From Massilia niastensis DSM 21313 (GTDB lineage: Bacteria > Pseudomonadota > Gammaproteobacteria > Burkholderiales > Burkholderiaceae_D): a stretch of DNA of 49,728 nt. This document shows, piece after piece, positions 40,200 through 49,428 of this stretch. The notes beneath the pieces are model-generated. The model had not been told where the DNA came from, did not search any database, and saw nothing but the letters and a program-made list of their open reading frames with translations. Made by a program: the position numbers and the translations under genes. The stretch lies in assembly GCF_000382345.1 (NCBI RefSeq), contig NZ_KB908121.1, positions 1 to 49,728 of the forward strand, written 5' to 3'. The first letter of the stretch is position 1. Each line of letters opens with the position of its first letter.

Positions 40200-40303
40200 G
40201 CTGTATGCTCCGGTTTCCTGCGCAGCCTGCCTGCGCGGCGTGCGTGGCCGGGGAGCGTAGTCCGGACCGCGCCCCGACCGGCACACCAGATGAGTTGTAG
40301 AAG

Positions 40304-42394
40304 ATGAGTACCACCGGAATTGAACTGAATACCCGTCGCCGCTGGCTTGCCGAAACCGTCGAGCTGGTGTCCTCGATGCGTTTCGCGATCAGCCTGCTGA
40401 CCATCATCGCGATCGCCTCCGCCCTCGGTACCGTGCTCAAGCAGAACGAGCCGATGACCAACTACGTCAACCAGTTCGGGCCGTTCTGGTTCGAAGTGTT
40501 CGGCATGCTCGGCCTGTACAGCGTGTACACGACCTGGTGGTTCCTGCTGATCCTGGCGGTGCTGATCCTTTCGACCGGCCTGTGCGTCGTGCGCAATGCT
40601 CCCAAGATGATGCGCGACATGCGCAGCTGGCGCGAGCACGTGCGCGAAGACTCGCTGCGCAACTTCCACCACAAGGCCGAATGGCAGGCGCCGCTGGGCG
40701 GCGCCGAGCTCGCCGCCCAGACCCAGGCCCGCCTGCGCCATGCCGGCTATGCGGTGAAGCTGGTGGCCAAGGATGGCGGCACCCTGGTGACGGCGAAGAA
40801 GGGCGCCGGCAACAAGTTCGGCTATATCTTCGCGCATACGGCCATCATCGTGATCCTGCTGGGCGGCGTGTTCGATTCCGAGCTGCCCGTCCGCTTCCAG
40901 CAGTGGTTCCTCGGCAAGACCCCCTTTACCGGCAGCGGCGTGATCGCCGAGATCCCGGCCCAGCACCGCCTGAGCGCCGCGAATCCCAGCTTCCGCGGCA
41001 ATACCGCGATCTCGGAAGGCCAGACCAGCAATACCGCGATCCTGAACCAGCCGTCCGGCGTGCTGGTGCAGGAACTGCCGTTCTCCATCGAGCTGAAGAA
41101 GTTCGTCATCGAGTTCTACTCGACCGGCATGCCCAAGCTGTTCGCCAGCGAAGTCGTGGTCCACGATCCCGAGAACGGCAAGAGCTTCCCGGCCAGCATC
41201 AAGGTCAACCATCCGCTGATCTACAAGGGCATCGCCGTCTACCAGTCGAGCTTCGACGATGGCGGCAGCAAGCTCAAGCTGACCGGTTTCCCGATGACGG
41301 GGGCGGGCGCCAAGACCTTCCCGATCCAGGGCCAGGTCAACGCTTCCACCCCGCTCAAGCTTGGCGACGACACCTATGCGATCGAATGGTCCGGCTTCCG
41401 TCCGTTCAACGTCGAGAACGTCGCCGCCGGCAACGATGCGCGCGCCGTCGCCAAGAACACCTCGTTCAACGAGCAGTTCGCCGCCACGCTCGGCAAGGCG
41501 TCCGGCTCGGCCGGCAAGAACGCCAACGACAAGGACATGAAGAACGTCGGCCCGAGCGTCCAGTACAAGCTGCGCGACAAGACCGGCCAGGCGCGCGAAT
41601 TCCTGAACTACATGCAGCCGGTGACGGTCGACGGCGCCCAGGTCTACCTGGCGGGCGTGCGTTCCAGCCCGTCCGAGCCGTTCAGCTTCCTGCGCATCCC
41701 GGTCGACGACCAGCATGGCGTGGGCGACTGGATGCGCCTGCGCGCCGCGCTCGCCGATCCGAAGGCGCGCGCCGAGGCCGCCCGCCGCTATGCGCAGCGC
41801 GCACTCTCGCCATCCCAGCGCGACGCCGAGCTGTCCGCCCAGCTGCAGGATTCGGCGACGCGCACCCTGACGATCTTCGCCGGCGAGGGCGGACGCGGCG
41901 GTTTCGTCGCGGTCGCGGAATTCCTCGAAAAAATCCCGGCCGCCGAGCAGGAAAAGGCCGCGAATATCTTCATGAAGATGCTCAACGGCTCCATGTGGGA
42001 ACTGTGGCAGGTGGCGCGCGAGGGGGCCGGCGGCAAGGCGGCCGAGCCGAACGAGGCGAATGGCCGCTTCCTGCAGCTGGCCACCAACGCCCTGGCCGAC
42101 AGCTTCCTGTACGGCGCCCCGGTCTACCTGCAGCTCGACGAATTCACCGAGGTCAAGGCCTCGGTGCTGCAGATGACGCGCTCGCCGGGCAAGAATGTGG
42201 TCTACCTGGGCTGCCTGCTGCTGGTGGCCGGGGTATTCGCGATGTTCTATATCCGCGAACGCCGGATCTGGGTCTGGGTCCGCAATGTCGACGGCGGCGC
42301 GCATGCGCTGATGGCGATGAGCACCCAACGCAAGACGCTCGACTTCGAGCGTGAATACGAAGAACTGAAAGCAAAGCTGCCGCAACCGGCGTAA
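40304..42394 (+). CDS. resB: Cytochrome c biogenesis protein ResB
   Basis: ResB (Ccs1), 696 aa, is one half of the System II complex that brings reduced haem to apocytochromes in the periplasm. Three N-terminal helices (about 25-45, 78-98, 170-190 with GYIFAHTAIIVILLGGVFDS) precede a large periplasmic domain, and one more helix (about 625-645, VVYLGCLLLVAGVFAMFYI) lies near the C-terminus. VSSMRFAISLLTIIAIAS and NYVNQFGPFWFEVF are typical. The ATG at 40304 starts MSTTGIELNTRRR. The partner ccsB follows 24 bases later. Confidence 0.95.
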   Translation: MSTTGIELNTRRRWLAETVELVSSMRFAISLLTIIAIASALGTVLKQNEPMTNYVNQFGPFWFEVFGMLGLYSVYTTWWFLLILAVLILSTGLCVVRNAPKMMRDMRSWREHVREDSLRNFHHKAEWQAPLGGAELAAQTQARLRHAGYAVKLVAKDGGTLVTAKKGAGNKFGYIFAHTAIIVILLGGVFDSELPVRFQQWFLGKTPFTGSGVIAEIPAQHRLSAANPSFRGNTAISEGQTSNTAILNQPSGVLVQELPFSIELKKFVIEFYSTGMPKLFASEVVVHDPENGKSFPASIKVNHPLIYKGIAVYQSSFDDGGSKLKLTGFPMTGAGAKTFPIQGQVNASTPLKLGDDTYAIEWSGFRPFNVENVAAGNDARAVAKNTSFNEQFAATLGKASGSAGKNANDKDMKNVGPSVQYKLRDKTGQAREFLNYMQPVTVDGAQVYLAGVRSSPSEPFSFLRIPVDDQHGVGDWMRLRAALADPKARAEAARRYAQRALSPSQRDAELSAQLQDSATRTLTIFAGEGGRGGFVAVAEFLEKIPAAEQEKAANIFMKMLNGSMWELWQVAREGAGGKAAEPNEANGRFLQLATNALADSFLYGAPVYLQLDEFTEVKASVLQMTRSPGKNVVYLGCLLLVAGVFAMFYIRERRIWVWVRNVDGGAHALMAMSTQRKTLDFEREYEELKAKLPQPA

Positions 42395-42418
42395 GCTGGT
42401 GGCGAACTGGAGGAAACG

Positions 42419-43579
42419 ATGGATTTGTCTCAAGCAAGCCAGTCTCAAACCTATCAGGAGGAACCGGGTTACTTCCGGCGCCTGAATGCCATCGACTGGC
42501 TGTACGGTATCGGCCTGTTCGCGGCCGCGCTGTTCGCGCTGAACCGCTACGCCGACTACATGGATATCTACGAAAAGGCGATCCTGCTGTGCAGCGCGCC
42601 GGTGTTCGCCGCGCTCGGCTGGTACTGGAAGCCGATGCGCTGGCTGCTGCCGCTGGTCGGCGCGCTGTCGCTGGGGGCGATCGCGCTCTACGGCGACAGC
42701 CTGGAGGCGGCCAACCAGAAATTCTTCCTCAAGTACATGCTGTCGAGCCAGTCGGCCATCCTGTGGATGAGCGCACTGTTCGTGTTCTCGACCGCGTTCT
42801 ACTGGATCGGCCTGATCGGCCGCAGCAGCTTCGGCGGCGCCGTCGGGGCCAAGCTGTGCTGGGCCGGCGTGGTGCTGGGCGCGACCGGCATGATGGTGCG
42901 CTGGTTCGAGTCCTACCTGATCGGGCCCGACGTCGGCCACATCCCGGTGTCGAACCTGTATGAAGTGTTCATCCTGTTCGCGCTGATCACCGCGATGTTC
43001 TACCTGTACTACGAAGAGCACTACCGCACCCGCCAGCTGGGCGCCTTCGTCATGCTGATCATCTCGGCGGCGGTCGCCTTCCTGCTGTGGTACACGGTGT
43101 CGCGCGACGCCGCCCAGATCCAGCCGCTGGTGCCTGCGCTGCAGAGCTGGTGGATGAAGATCCACGTGCCGGCCAACTTCATCGGCTACGGCACCTTCGC
43201 GCTGGCCGCGATGGTCGGCACCGCCTACCTGCTCAAGTCGCACGGCATCCTGGTCGACCGCCTGCCGGCGCTCGAGGTGCTGGACGACGTGATGTACAAG
43301 TCGATCTCGGTCGGTTTCGCCTTCTTCACCGTGGCCACCATCCTGGGCGCGCTGTGGGCGGCCGAAGCCTGGGGCGGCTACTGGTCGTGGGACCCGAAGG
43401 AAACCTGGGCGCTGATCGTCTGGCTGAACTACGCGGCCTGGCTGCACATGCGCCTGATGTCGGGCCTGCGCGGCCGCGCGGCGGCCTGGTGGGCGCTGGT
43501 GGGCCTGCTGGTGACGACCTTCGCTTTCCTGGGCGTGAACATGTTCCTGTCGGGCCTGCACTCCTACGGCGAGCTGTAA
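42419..43579 (+). CDS. ccsB: Cytochrome c biogenesis protein CcsB/CcsA (haem lyase)
   Basis: A 386-aa polytopic protein, about eight helices, holding the tryptophan-rich haem-handling loop WGGYWSWDPKETWALIVWL (near 318-336) and conserved histidines (MRLMSG with WLHMRL near 342-347; KIHVPANFIGYG near 241-252). With ResB it forms the System II cytochrome c synthetase. GGAGGAAACG precedes the ATG at 42419. Confidence 0.96.
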   Translation: MDLSQASQSQTYQEEPGYFRRLNAIDWLYGIGLFAAALFALNRYADYMDIYEKAILLCSAPVFAALGWYWKPMRWLLPLVGALSLGAIALYGDSLEAANQKFFLKYMLSSQSAILWMSALFVFSTAFYWIGLIGRSSFGGAVGAKLCWAGVVLGATGMMVRWFESYLIGPDVGHIPVSNLYEVFILFALITAMFYLYYEEHYRTRQLGAFVMLIISAAVAFLLWYTVSRDAAQIQPLVPALQSWWMKIHVPANFIGYGTFALAAMVGTAYLLKSHGILVDRLPALEVLDDVMYKSISVGFAFFTVATILGALWAAEAWGGYWSWDPKETWALIVWLNYAAWLHMRLMSGLRGRAAAWWALVGLLVTTFAFLGVNMFLSGLHSYGEL

Positions 43580-43658
43580 GGCGAGCTCAAGCAGGCCATA
43601 ACGCCTGCTTAAGCCAATTCGTGTATGGTGAAGATTCTCTCTGCTTGCGGGGTTCACC

Positions 43659-44636
43659 ATGTTCATCAAACGTCCTCCGAACGGGATCGATCTCCCGTTC
43701 CCGTCCGAGATCACGCCGCGCGCAGTCTACGAAGGGCGGCGCGATTTTCTTGCCCGTATCGCGGCCACGGCCGCGGTCGGCACCGGCATCTGGGAGATGG
43801 CCAACCGCGAGGCCTTCGCCCAGGCCGCCGGCCAGCGCCTGGCCGCGCAGGCCAACCCTGCGCTGTCGACCAGCGAAAAGCAGACGCCCTTCAAGGACGC
43901 CACCCGCTACAACAACTTCTACGAGTTCGGGACCGACAAATCCGATCCGGCGGAAAACGCCCACACCCTGCGCACCCGTCCGTGGACGGTGACCATCGAG
44001 GGCGAAGTGAAGAAGCCGGTCACGCTCGACATCGACCGCCTGCTCAAGCTGGCGCCGCTCGAGGAGCGCATCTACCGCCTGCGCTGCGTCGAAGGCTGGT
44101 CGATGGTGATTCCCTGGGTCGGCTATCCGCTGTCGCACCTGCTGCGCCAGGTCGAGCCGACCGGTAACGCGCGCTTCGTCGAATTCACCACCCTGGCCGA
44201 CCGCAGCCAGATGCCGGGCCTGCGCAGCCGGGTGCTGGACTGGCCGTATGTCGAGGGCCTGCGCATGGACGAAGCCATGCATCCGCTCAGCCTCCTGACC
44301 GTGGGCATGTACGGCCAGGTGCTGCCGAACCAGAACGGCGCCCCGGTGCGCCTGGTCGTGCCCTGGAAGTACGGCTTCAAGTCGGCCAAGTCGATCGTGC
44401 GCATCCGCCTGCTGGGCAAGCAGCCGCGCACCGCCTGGAACGATTCGGCGCCGAACGAATACGGCTTCTATTCGAACGTGAACCCGAATGTCGACCACCC
44501 GCGCTGGTCGCAGGCGACCGAGCGCCGCATCGGCGAGGACGGCTTCTTCCAGCCCAAGCGCAAGACCCTGATGTTCAACGGCTACGACCAGGTGGCGTCG
44601 CTGTACACCGGCATGGACCTGAAGAAGTTCTACTGA
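43659..44636 (+). CDS. msrP: Protein-methionine-sulfoxide reductase catalytic subunit MsrP
   Basis: MsrP (YedY), 325 aa, a periplasmic molybdopterin enzyme that repairs oxidised methionine in envelope proteins. A twin-arginine signal is at 27-32 (RRDFLA). The molybdenum ligand is Cys143 in YRLRCVEGWSMVIPW. VVPWKYGFKSAKSIVRI and the ending YTGMDLKKFY are typical. It takes electrons from the quinone pool through the haem membrane subunit MsrQ, encoded three bases downstream. Confidence 0.97.
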   Translation: MFIKRPPNGIDLPFPSEITPRAVYEGRRDFLARIAATAAVGTGIWEMANREAFAQAAGQRLAAQANPALSTSEKQTPFKDATRYNNFYEFGTDKSDPAENAHTLRTRPWTVTIEGEVKKPVTLDIDRLLKLAPLEERIYRLRCVEGWSMVIPWVGYPLSHLLRQVEPTGNARFVEFTTLADRSQMPGLRSRVLDWPYVEGLRMDEAMHPLSLLTVGMYGQVLPNQNGAPVRLVVPWKYGFKSAKSIVRIRLLGKQPRTAWNDSAPNEYGFYSNVNPNVDHPRWSQATERRIGEDGFFQPKRKTLMFNGYDQVASLYTGMDLKKFY

Positions 44637-44639
44637 GCG

Positions 44640-45260
44640 ATGGCGACCACCCCGAACGACAGGCAGCTCGGCTGGATCAAGGCGGTGCTGTTCGCGCTGT
44701 CGCTGGTTCCGTTCGCGCGCACCGCATGGCTGACGGTGCAGGGCGAACTGACCGAGCCGCTGGCCTACATCACGCACGCCACCGGCGACTGGGCGCTGTA
44801 CTTCCTGTGCATCACGTTGACGGTGACGCCGCTGCGGCGCCTCTCCGGCTGGAACTGGGTCATCAAGCTGCGCCGCATGTTCGGGCTGTTCTGCTTCTTC
44901 TACGCGCTGCTGCACTTCATCACCTTCCTGTGGTTCGACCACTTCTTCGACCTGGCCGAAATGTGGAAGGATGTGCTCAAGCGGCCCTTCATCACGGTCG
45001 GCTTCATCGCCTTCGTGATGCTGATCCCGCTGGCCGCGACCAGCACCAACGGCATGATCCGGCGCCTGGGCGGCAAGCGCTGGCGCTGGCTGCACCGCCT
45101 GATCTACCTGATCGCGCCGCTGGCGATCCTGCATTTCTGGTGGATGAGGGCGGGGAAGAGCGATTTCGCCGAACCGATCCTGCTCGGGTCGATCGTGGCC
45201 GTGCTGCTCGGGGTGCGAGTGTACTGGGCGCGCTCCCAGGCCCAGCCGGCGCGCGCCTGA
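44640..45260 (+). CDS. msrQ: MsrQ haem-binding membrane subunit
   Basis: MsrQ (YedZ), 206 aa, six-helix b-haem protein of the ferric reductase-like group. THATGDWALYFLCITLTVTP, RRMFGLFCFFYALLHFITF and WRWLHRLIYLIAPLAILHF carry the haem-ligand histidines. It starts at the ATG at 44640, three bases after the msrP stop. Confidence 0.96.
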   Translation: MATTPNDRQLGWIKAVLFALSLVPFARTAWLTVQGELTEPLAYITHATGDWALYFLCITLTVTPLRRLSGWNWVIKLRRMFGLFCFFYALLHFITFLWFDHFFDLAEMWKDVLKRPFITVGFIAFVMLIPLAATSTNGMIRRLGGKRWRWLHRLIYLIAPLAILHFWWMRAGKSDFAEPILLGSIVAVLLGVRVYWARSQAQPARA

Positions 45261-45271
45261 GCTGACGCAGT

Positions 45272-45296
45272 CTGTGATATGCCAAATGAATCACAG
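45272..45296. promoter_or_regulatory. Candidate LysR-type operator upstream of ilvD
   Basis: Perfect seven-base arms CTGTGAT (45272-45278) and ATCACAG (45290-45296) are separated by 11 bases, giving the GAT-N11-ATC form of the T-N11-A box bound by LysR-type regulators. It lies between msrQ and ilvD, 83 bases before ilvD. It could alternatively be a weak hairpin after msrQ, but there is no T-run. Confidence 0.45.
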
Positions 45297-45378
45297 GCTG
45301 CTGAATCAAATATTGGACAACTCGTGACGCAGGCGGCACCCTGATACTCCCATTTTGTTTGCCGTTCGAGGAGATCCC

Positions 45379-47241
45379 ATGCCGACTTACCGTTCCCGTA
45401 CCACCACCCAGGGCCGCAACATGGCGGGAGCGCGCGCGCTGTGGCGCGCCACCGGCATGAAGGATGGCGACTTCGAGAAACCGATCATCGCCGTCGTCAA
45501 CTCGTTCACGCAGTTCGTGCCGGGCCACGTGCACCTGAAGGACCTGGGCCAGCTGGTGGCGCGCGAGATCGAAGCGGCCGGCGGCGTCGCCAAGGAATTC
45601 AACACCATCGCCGTCGACGACGGCATCGCGATGGGCCACGGCGGCATGCTGTACTCGCTGCCGTCGCGCGACCTGATCGCCGACTCGGTCGAATACATGG
45701 TCAACGCGCACTGCGCCGATGCGATGGTCTGCATCTCGAACTGCGACAAGATCACGCCCGGCATGCTGATGGCCGCGATGCGCCTGAACATCCCGGTGGT
45801 GTTCGTGTCCGGCGGCCCGATGGAAGCGGGCAAGGTGGTCAAGGTCGTCAACAACGACAGGAAGGTCATCAAGCTCGACCTGATCGACGCCATGATCAAG
45901 GCCGGCGACTCCTCGGTGTCCGATGCCGACGTCGCGGAAATCGAGCGCTCGGCCTGTCCGACCTGCGGTTCCTGCTCGGGCATGTTCACGGCAAATTCGA
46001 TGAACTGCCTGACCGAGGCGCTGGGCCTGGCCCTGCCGGGCAACGGCACCATCGTGGCTACCCACTCCGACCGCAAGGAACTGTTCCTGCGCGCCGGCCG
46101 CCTGATCGTCGACATCGCCAAGCGCCACTACGAGCAGGACGACTACTCTGTCCTGCCGCGCAACATCGCCACCAAGGCGGCGTTCGAGAACGCGATGGCG
46201 CTGGACGTCTCGATGGGCGGCTCGACCAACACCGTGCTGCACCTGCTGGCCGCCGCGCACGAGGCGCAGGTCGAGTTCACGATGGCCGACATCGACCGCA
46301 TCTCGCGCAAGGTCCCGTGCCTGTGCAAGGTGGCGCCAATGACGGACAAGTACCACATCGAGGACGTGCACCGCGCCGGCGGCATCATCGCGATCCTGGG
46401 CGAGCTGGCGCGCGCCGGCCTGCTGGACACGTCGCTGCCGACGGTGCACAGCCCGACGATGGGTGAAGCGATCGAGAAGTACGACATCCGCCGTAGCGAC
46501 GACCGCGAGGTGCACCAGCTGTTCCGCGCGGCGCCGGGCGGGGTGCCGACCCAGGTGGCGTTCTCGCAGTCGGAGCGCTTCGACGCCAACGACCTCGATC
46601 GCAGCGCCGGCTGCATCCGCGACCGCGCGCACGCGTATTCGCAGGATGGCGGCCTGGCCGTCCTGTACGGGAACATCGCGGAAAAGGGCTGCATCGTGAA
46701 GACCGCCGGCGTGGACGAAAGCATCCTGAAGTTCTCTGGCAAGGCGCGCGTGTTCGAAAGCCAGGACGCGGCGGTGGAAGCGATCCTGGGCGACACCGTG
46801 CATGCGGGCGACGTCGTCATCATCCGCTACGAAGGCCCGAAGGGCGGTCCGGGCATGCAGGAGATGCTGTACCCGACCTCGTACATCAAGTCGAAGGGAC
46901 TGGGCAAGGCCTGCGCGCTGTTCACGGACGGCCGCTTCTCGGGCGGCTCGTCGGGCCTGGTGATCGGCCACGCCTCGCCGGAAGCGGCGGAAGGCGGCGC
47001 GATCGGCCTGGTGGAAGAGGGCGACATGATCGACATCGACATCCCGGCGCGCACCATCAACCTGCGCGTCGACAGCGCCGAGCTGGCGCAGCGCCGCGCA
47101 ACGATGGAAGCGCGCGGCCAGGACGCATGGCAGCCGGTGGGTCGCGAACGCTATGTCTCGCAGGCGCTGCAGGCCTATGCCGCGCTGACCACCTCCGCCG
47201 ACCGCGGCGCGGTGCGCGACCTGTCGCAGCTGAAGCGCTAA
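45379..47241 (+). CDS. ilvD: Dihydroxy-acid dehydratase
   Basis: IlvD, 620 aa, third step of valine and isoleucine synthesis. The iron-sulfur cysteines appear in ISNCDKITPGM, ACPTCGSCSGMFTANSMNC and the first-half motif around CADAMVC. The active-site region SMGGSTNTVLHLLA and the C-terminal DGRFSGGSSGLVIGHASPEA are family signatures. The ATG at 45379 has GAGGAGA; an earlier in-frame TTG would add eight residues. The length and the arrangement fit the long, [4Fe-4S]-type enzyme of E. coli. Confidence 0.98.
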   Translation: MPTYRSRTTTQGRNMAGARALWRATGMKDGDFEKPIIAVVNSFTQFVPGHVHLKDLGQLVAREIEAAGGVAKEFNTIAVDDGIAMGHGGMLYSLPSRDLIADSVEYMVNAHCADAMVCISNCDKITPGMLMAAMRLNIPVVFVSGGPMEAGKVVKVVNNDRKVIKLDLIDAMIKAGDSSVSDADVAEIERSACPTCGSCSGMFTANSMNCLTEALGLALPGNGTIVATHSDRKELFLRAGRLIVDIAKRHYEQDDYSVLPRNIATKAAFENAMALDVSMGGSTNTVLHLLAAAHEAQVEFTMADIDRISRKVPCLCKVAPMTDKYHIEDVHRAGGIIAILGELARAGLLDTSLPTVHSPTMGEAIEKYDIRRSDDREVHQLFRAAPGGVPTQVAFSQSERFDANDLDRSAGCIRDRAHAYSQDGGLAVLYGNIAEKGCIVKTAGVDESILKFSGKARVFESQDAAVEAILGDTVHAGDVVIIRYEGPKGGPGMQEMLYPTSYIKSKGLGKACALFTDGRFSGGSSGLVIGHASPEAAEGGAIGLVEEGDMIDIDIPARTINLRVDSAELAQRRATMEARGQDAWQPVGRERYVSQALQAYAALTTSADRGAVRDLSQLKR

Positions 47242-47264
47242 CCCGGCGCCAGAGGCAAAAAAAA

Positions 47265-47286
47265 ACCGCCGGAAGGCGGTTTTTTT
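47265..47286 (+). terminator. Terminator of ilvD
   Basis: ACCGCC (47265-47270), loop GGAA, GGCGGT (47275-47280) and a seven-T run, preceded by nine A. Near-identical to the one at 47545-47565 on the other side of the inverted-repeat element. Confidence 0.9.
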
Positions 47287-47295
47287 CTTCCTGGA

Positions 47296-47526
47296 CATTC
47301 AGGGTCAGGTCTGTCATTCGGACATGGACGCACAGTTCTTGCGAAATCTCAGAACGGTTTTAAGTATGCTGAGACTTTTTTCCTCTTTCGGACATGGTCC
47401 GTGATGCGCGGGTTGCGGTGATAAATGGGAATCGGGCATTGACGGGTTTGAGATAAACAAGCCAGCATTTTGAGATAGAGCAAAAGTGCACTATCGGTGT
47501 CCGAATGACAGACCTGACCCTGAATG
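47296..47526. mobile_element. 231-bp element with perfect 29-bp terminal inverted repeats
   Basis: The ends 47296-47324 and 47498-47526 are perfect 29-base inverted repeats. They contain the motif GGTCAGGTCTGTCATTCGG and enclose 173 bases with lower GC than the neighbourhood and no plausible gene. This is the form of a MITE or a paired REP unit; it lies exactly between the ilvD and lysA terminators. No clear target-site duplication is seen beyond the ends (GGA on the left, CTT on the right). Similar motifs in this group are, as far as I recall, linked to REP-associated transposases; that is inference. Confidence 0.7.
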
Positions 47527-47544
47527 CTTGAAGAACCCAAAAAA

Positions 47545-47565
47545 ACCGCCGGGAGGCGGTTTTTT
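47545..47565 (-). terminator. Terminator of lysA
   Basis: ACCGCC (47545-47550), GGGA, GGCGGT (47555-47560), with seven A before and six T after; it can act in both directions and ends lysA on the minus strand. Confidence 0.88.
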
Positions 47566-47572
47566 GTTTTGC

Positions 47573-48850
47573 TTACTTGATCATCGACTCCAGCGCGAAC
47601 AGGTCGGCCGGATTCTCGCGCTTGCGCACCAGGTGGACCTGGCCGCCGTCGACGATGACCTCGGCCGCGCGGCCGCGGGTGTTGTAGTTGGACGCCATCG
47701 TCATGCCGTAGGCGCCGGCCGTCATGACCGCCAGCAGGTCGCCCGGCTCGACCGCCAGGTCGCGCTCGCGCGCCAGCCAGTCGCCCGACTCGCAGATCGG
47801 ACCGACCAGGTCGTAGGTCAGCGCCTGGCCATCGCGCGGCGTCACCGCCTGCACGCCCATCCAGGCCTGGTACAGGGTCGGGCGCATCAGGTCGTTCATG
47901 GCCGCGTCGACGATGCAGAAGTTCTTTTCCGCGCCCGGCTTCAGGAATTCGATGCGCGTCACCAGCACGCCGGTATTCGCCACGATCGAACGGCCCGGCT
48001 CGAAGATCACCTTGATCGGCTGGCCGCCGTGGCGTTCGTTGCGCCAGGCGTCGATGCGCGCGAACAGGCGGCCCAGGTACTCGCCGACCGGCACCGGCGG
48101 CTTGTCGCCGGCCGCGCCGTAGTCCACGCCAATGCCGCCGCCGATGTCCAGGTGGTGCAGGCGGATGCCTTCGGTTTCCAGGGTGTCGATCAGCTCGATC
48201 AGCTTGTCCAGCGCTTCCAGCAGCGGCGCGTCGTCCAGTAGCTGCGAGCCGATGTGGCAGTCGATGCCGACCACTTCCAGGTGCGGCAGCGAAGTGGCGG
48301 TACGGTAGGTGTCCAGTGCGTCGTCGAAGGCCACGCCGAACTTGTTGGCCTTCAGGCCGGTCGCGATGTACGGGTGGGTCTTGGCGTCCACGTTCGGGTT
48401 CACGCGCAGCGATACCGGCGCGCGCTTGCCCATCCGGCCGGCGACGTCGTTCAGGCGGTGCAGTTCGGGGATCGATTCGACGTTGAAGCAGAGGATGCCT
48501 TTTTCCAGCGCCAGCTGCATTTCCTCGACCGTCTTGCCGACGCCCGAGAAGATGGTCTTGCCCGGATCGCCGCCGGCCGCGATCACGCGCAGCAGTTCGC
48601 CGCCCGACACGATGTCGAAGCCCGCGCCTTCGCGCGCCAGCAGGTCGATGATCGCCAGGTTCGAGTTGGCCTTCATCGCATAGCAGACCAGGGCGTCACG
48701 GCCCTTGCAGGCGTCGTGGTAGGCGCCGAAGTTCTCGAGCAGCGCGGCTTTCGAGTAGACGTAGGTCGGGGTGCCGAACTCTTCGGCGATCTCGGGCAAA
48801 GGCAGGCTTTCGGCGTTCAGGACGCCGTGTTGGTACGAAAAATGCGACAT
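47573..48850 (-). CDS. lysA: Diaminopimelate decarboxylase
   Basis: LysA, 425 aa, PLP enzyme of the last lysine step. Lys60 in CYAMKANSN binds PLP; CHIGSQ, HHLDIGGGIGVDY, FEPGRSIVANTG and GPICESGDWLA form the active site. MTAGAYGMTMASNYN is the usual C-terminal block. The ATG at 48850 begins MSHFSYQHG. It is two bases from lptM on the same strand; the lysA-lptM-cyaY order is common in proteobacteria. Confidence 0.98.
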   Translation of the reverse strand: MSHFSYQHGVLNAESLPLPEIAEEFGTPTYVYSKAALLENFGAYHDACKGRDALVCYAMKANSNLAIIDLLAREGAGFDIVSGGELLRVIAAGGDPGKTIFSGVGKTVEEMQLALEKGILCFNVESIPELHRLNDVAGRMGKRAPVSLRVNPNVDAKTHPYIATGLKANKFGVAFDDALDTYRTATSLPHLEVVGIDCHIGSQLLDDAPLLEALDKLIELIDTLETEGIRLHHLDIGGGIGVDYGAAGDKPPVPVGEYLGRLFARIDAWRNERHGGQPIKVIFEPGRSIVANTGVLVTRIEFLKPGAEKNFCIVDAAMNDLMRPTLYQAWMGVQAVTPRDGQALTYDLVGPICESGDWLARERDLAVEPGDLLAVMTAGAYGMTMASNYNTRGRAAEVIVDGGQVHLVRKRENPADLFALESMIK

Positions 48851-48852
48851 GA

Positions 48853-49044
48853 TTATTTGGTCGGGGCAGGGACGGAGGCGTTATTGGACGGGACAGGCTG
48901 GGGCGGTTGCGAAGCGGTGGTGGCCGGCTTGGCGGGCGGGTTCGGCAGGTAGAGCGGACCCGTCTGGCCACAGCCGGACAGCGCTAGCGCGAGCAGGGCA
49001 GCGCCGGGAAGGAGCGCGATGGAGGACTTCACGATTAGAATCAT
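48853..49044 (-). CDS. lptM: LPS-assembly lipoprotein LptM (YifL)
   Basis: A 63-aa lipoprotein. A hydrophobic signal (about 8-22) ends in the lipobox LALSGC with the lipidated Cys25, followed by GQTGPLYLP, the conserved LptM core. The rest is Pro/Ala-rich. In E. coli LptM helps mature LptD, the LPS translocon. The start is the ATG at 49044 or a GTG at 49032; no good site separates them. It sits between lysA and the divergent cyaY, its usual position. Confidence 0.88.
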   Translation of the reverse strand: MILIVKSSIALLPGAALLALALSGCGQTGPLYLPNPPAKPATTASQPPQPVPSNNASVPAPTK

Positions 49045-49072
49045 GGTTTATTGGCAGATTTTGGAGTGTAGC

Positions 49073-49402
49073 ATGACCGAAAGCGAATTTTTGGACCTGG
49101 CCGAAAGCACCCTCAACCGGATCGAAGAAGCCTTCGACCGCCTGAACGACGAAGACACGCTCGATGTCGAGTGCAAGCGCAGCGGCAACGTGCTGGAAAT
49201 CGAGTTCATCGACAACGGCACGAAGATCATCGTCAACAGCCAGGCCCCGCTGCAGGAGATGTGGGTGGCGGCGCGTTCGGGCGGCTTCCACTACAAGCGC
49301 GTGGGCGACGAGTGGCGCAACACCCGCGACGACAGCGAGCTGTTTGCCTCGCTGTCGCGTTATGCGGGCGAGCAGGGCGGAGCGCAGGTGTCGCTGGTGT
49401 AA
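49073..49402 (+). CDS. cyaY: Iron-sulfur assembly protein CyaY (frataxin)
   Basis: A 109-aa bacterial frataxin that binds iron and tunes IscS. The acidic first helix (ESEFLDLAESTLNRIEEAFD) gives the iron-binding ridge, and VLEIEFIDNGTKIIVNSQ, PLQEMWVAARSGGFHY and WRNTRDDSELFASL are family marks. I start at the ATG at 49073; the longer frame lies in the lptM promoter region. Confidence 0.96.
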   Translation: MTESEFLDLAESTLNRIEEAFDRLNDEDTLDVECKRSGNVLEIEFIDNGTKIIVNSQAPLQEMWVAARSGGFHYKRVGDEWRNTRDDSELFASLSRYAGEQGGAQVSLV

Positions 49403-49428
49403 GCGGCGAGCCGGCGAAGCAATGAAAA

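Noticed and set aside
40013..43714. 1233-codon open frame antisense to resB and ccsB
   Set aside because: Same composition bias as other antisense shadows; ResB and CcsB on the plus strand are clear.
45273..45295. CRP-like site TGTGA...TCACA before ilvD
   Set aside because: The half-sites are 13 bases apart, not the six needed by CRP; the LysR-type reading fits better.
45004..47298. 764-codon open frame antisense to ilvD
   Set aside because: Shadow of ilvD third-position GC; no recognisable motif or start.
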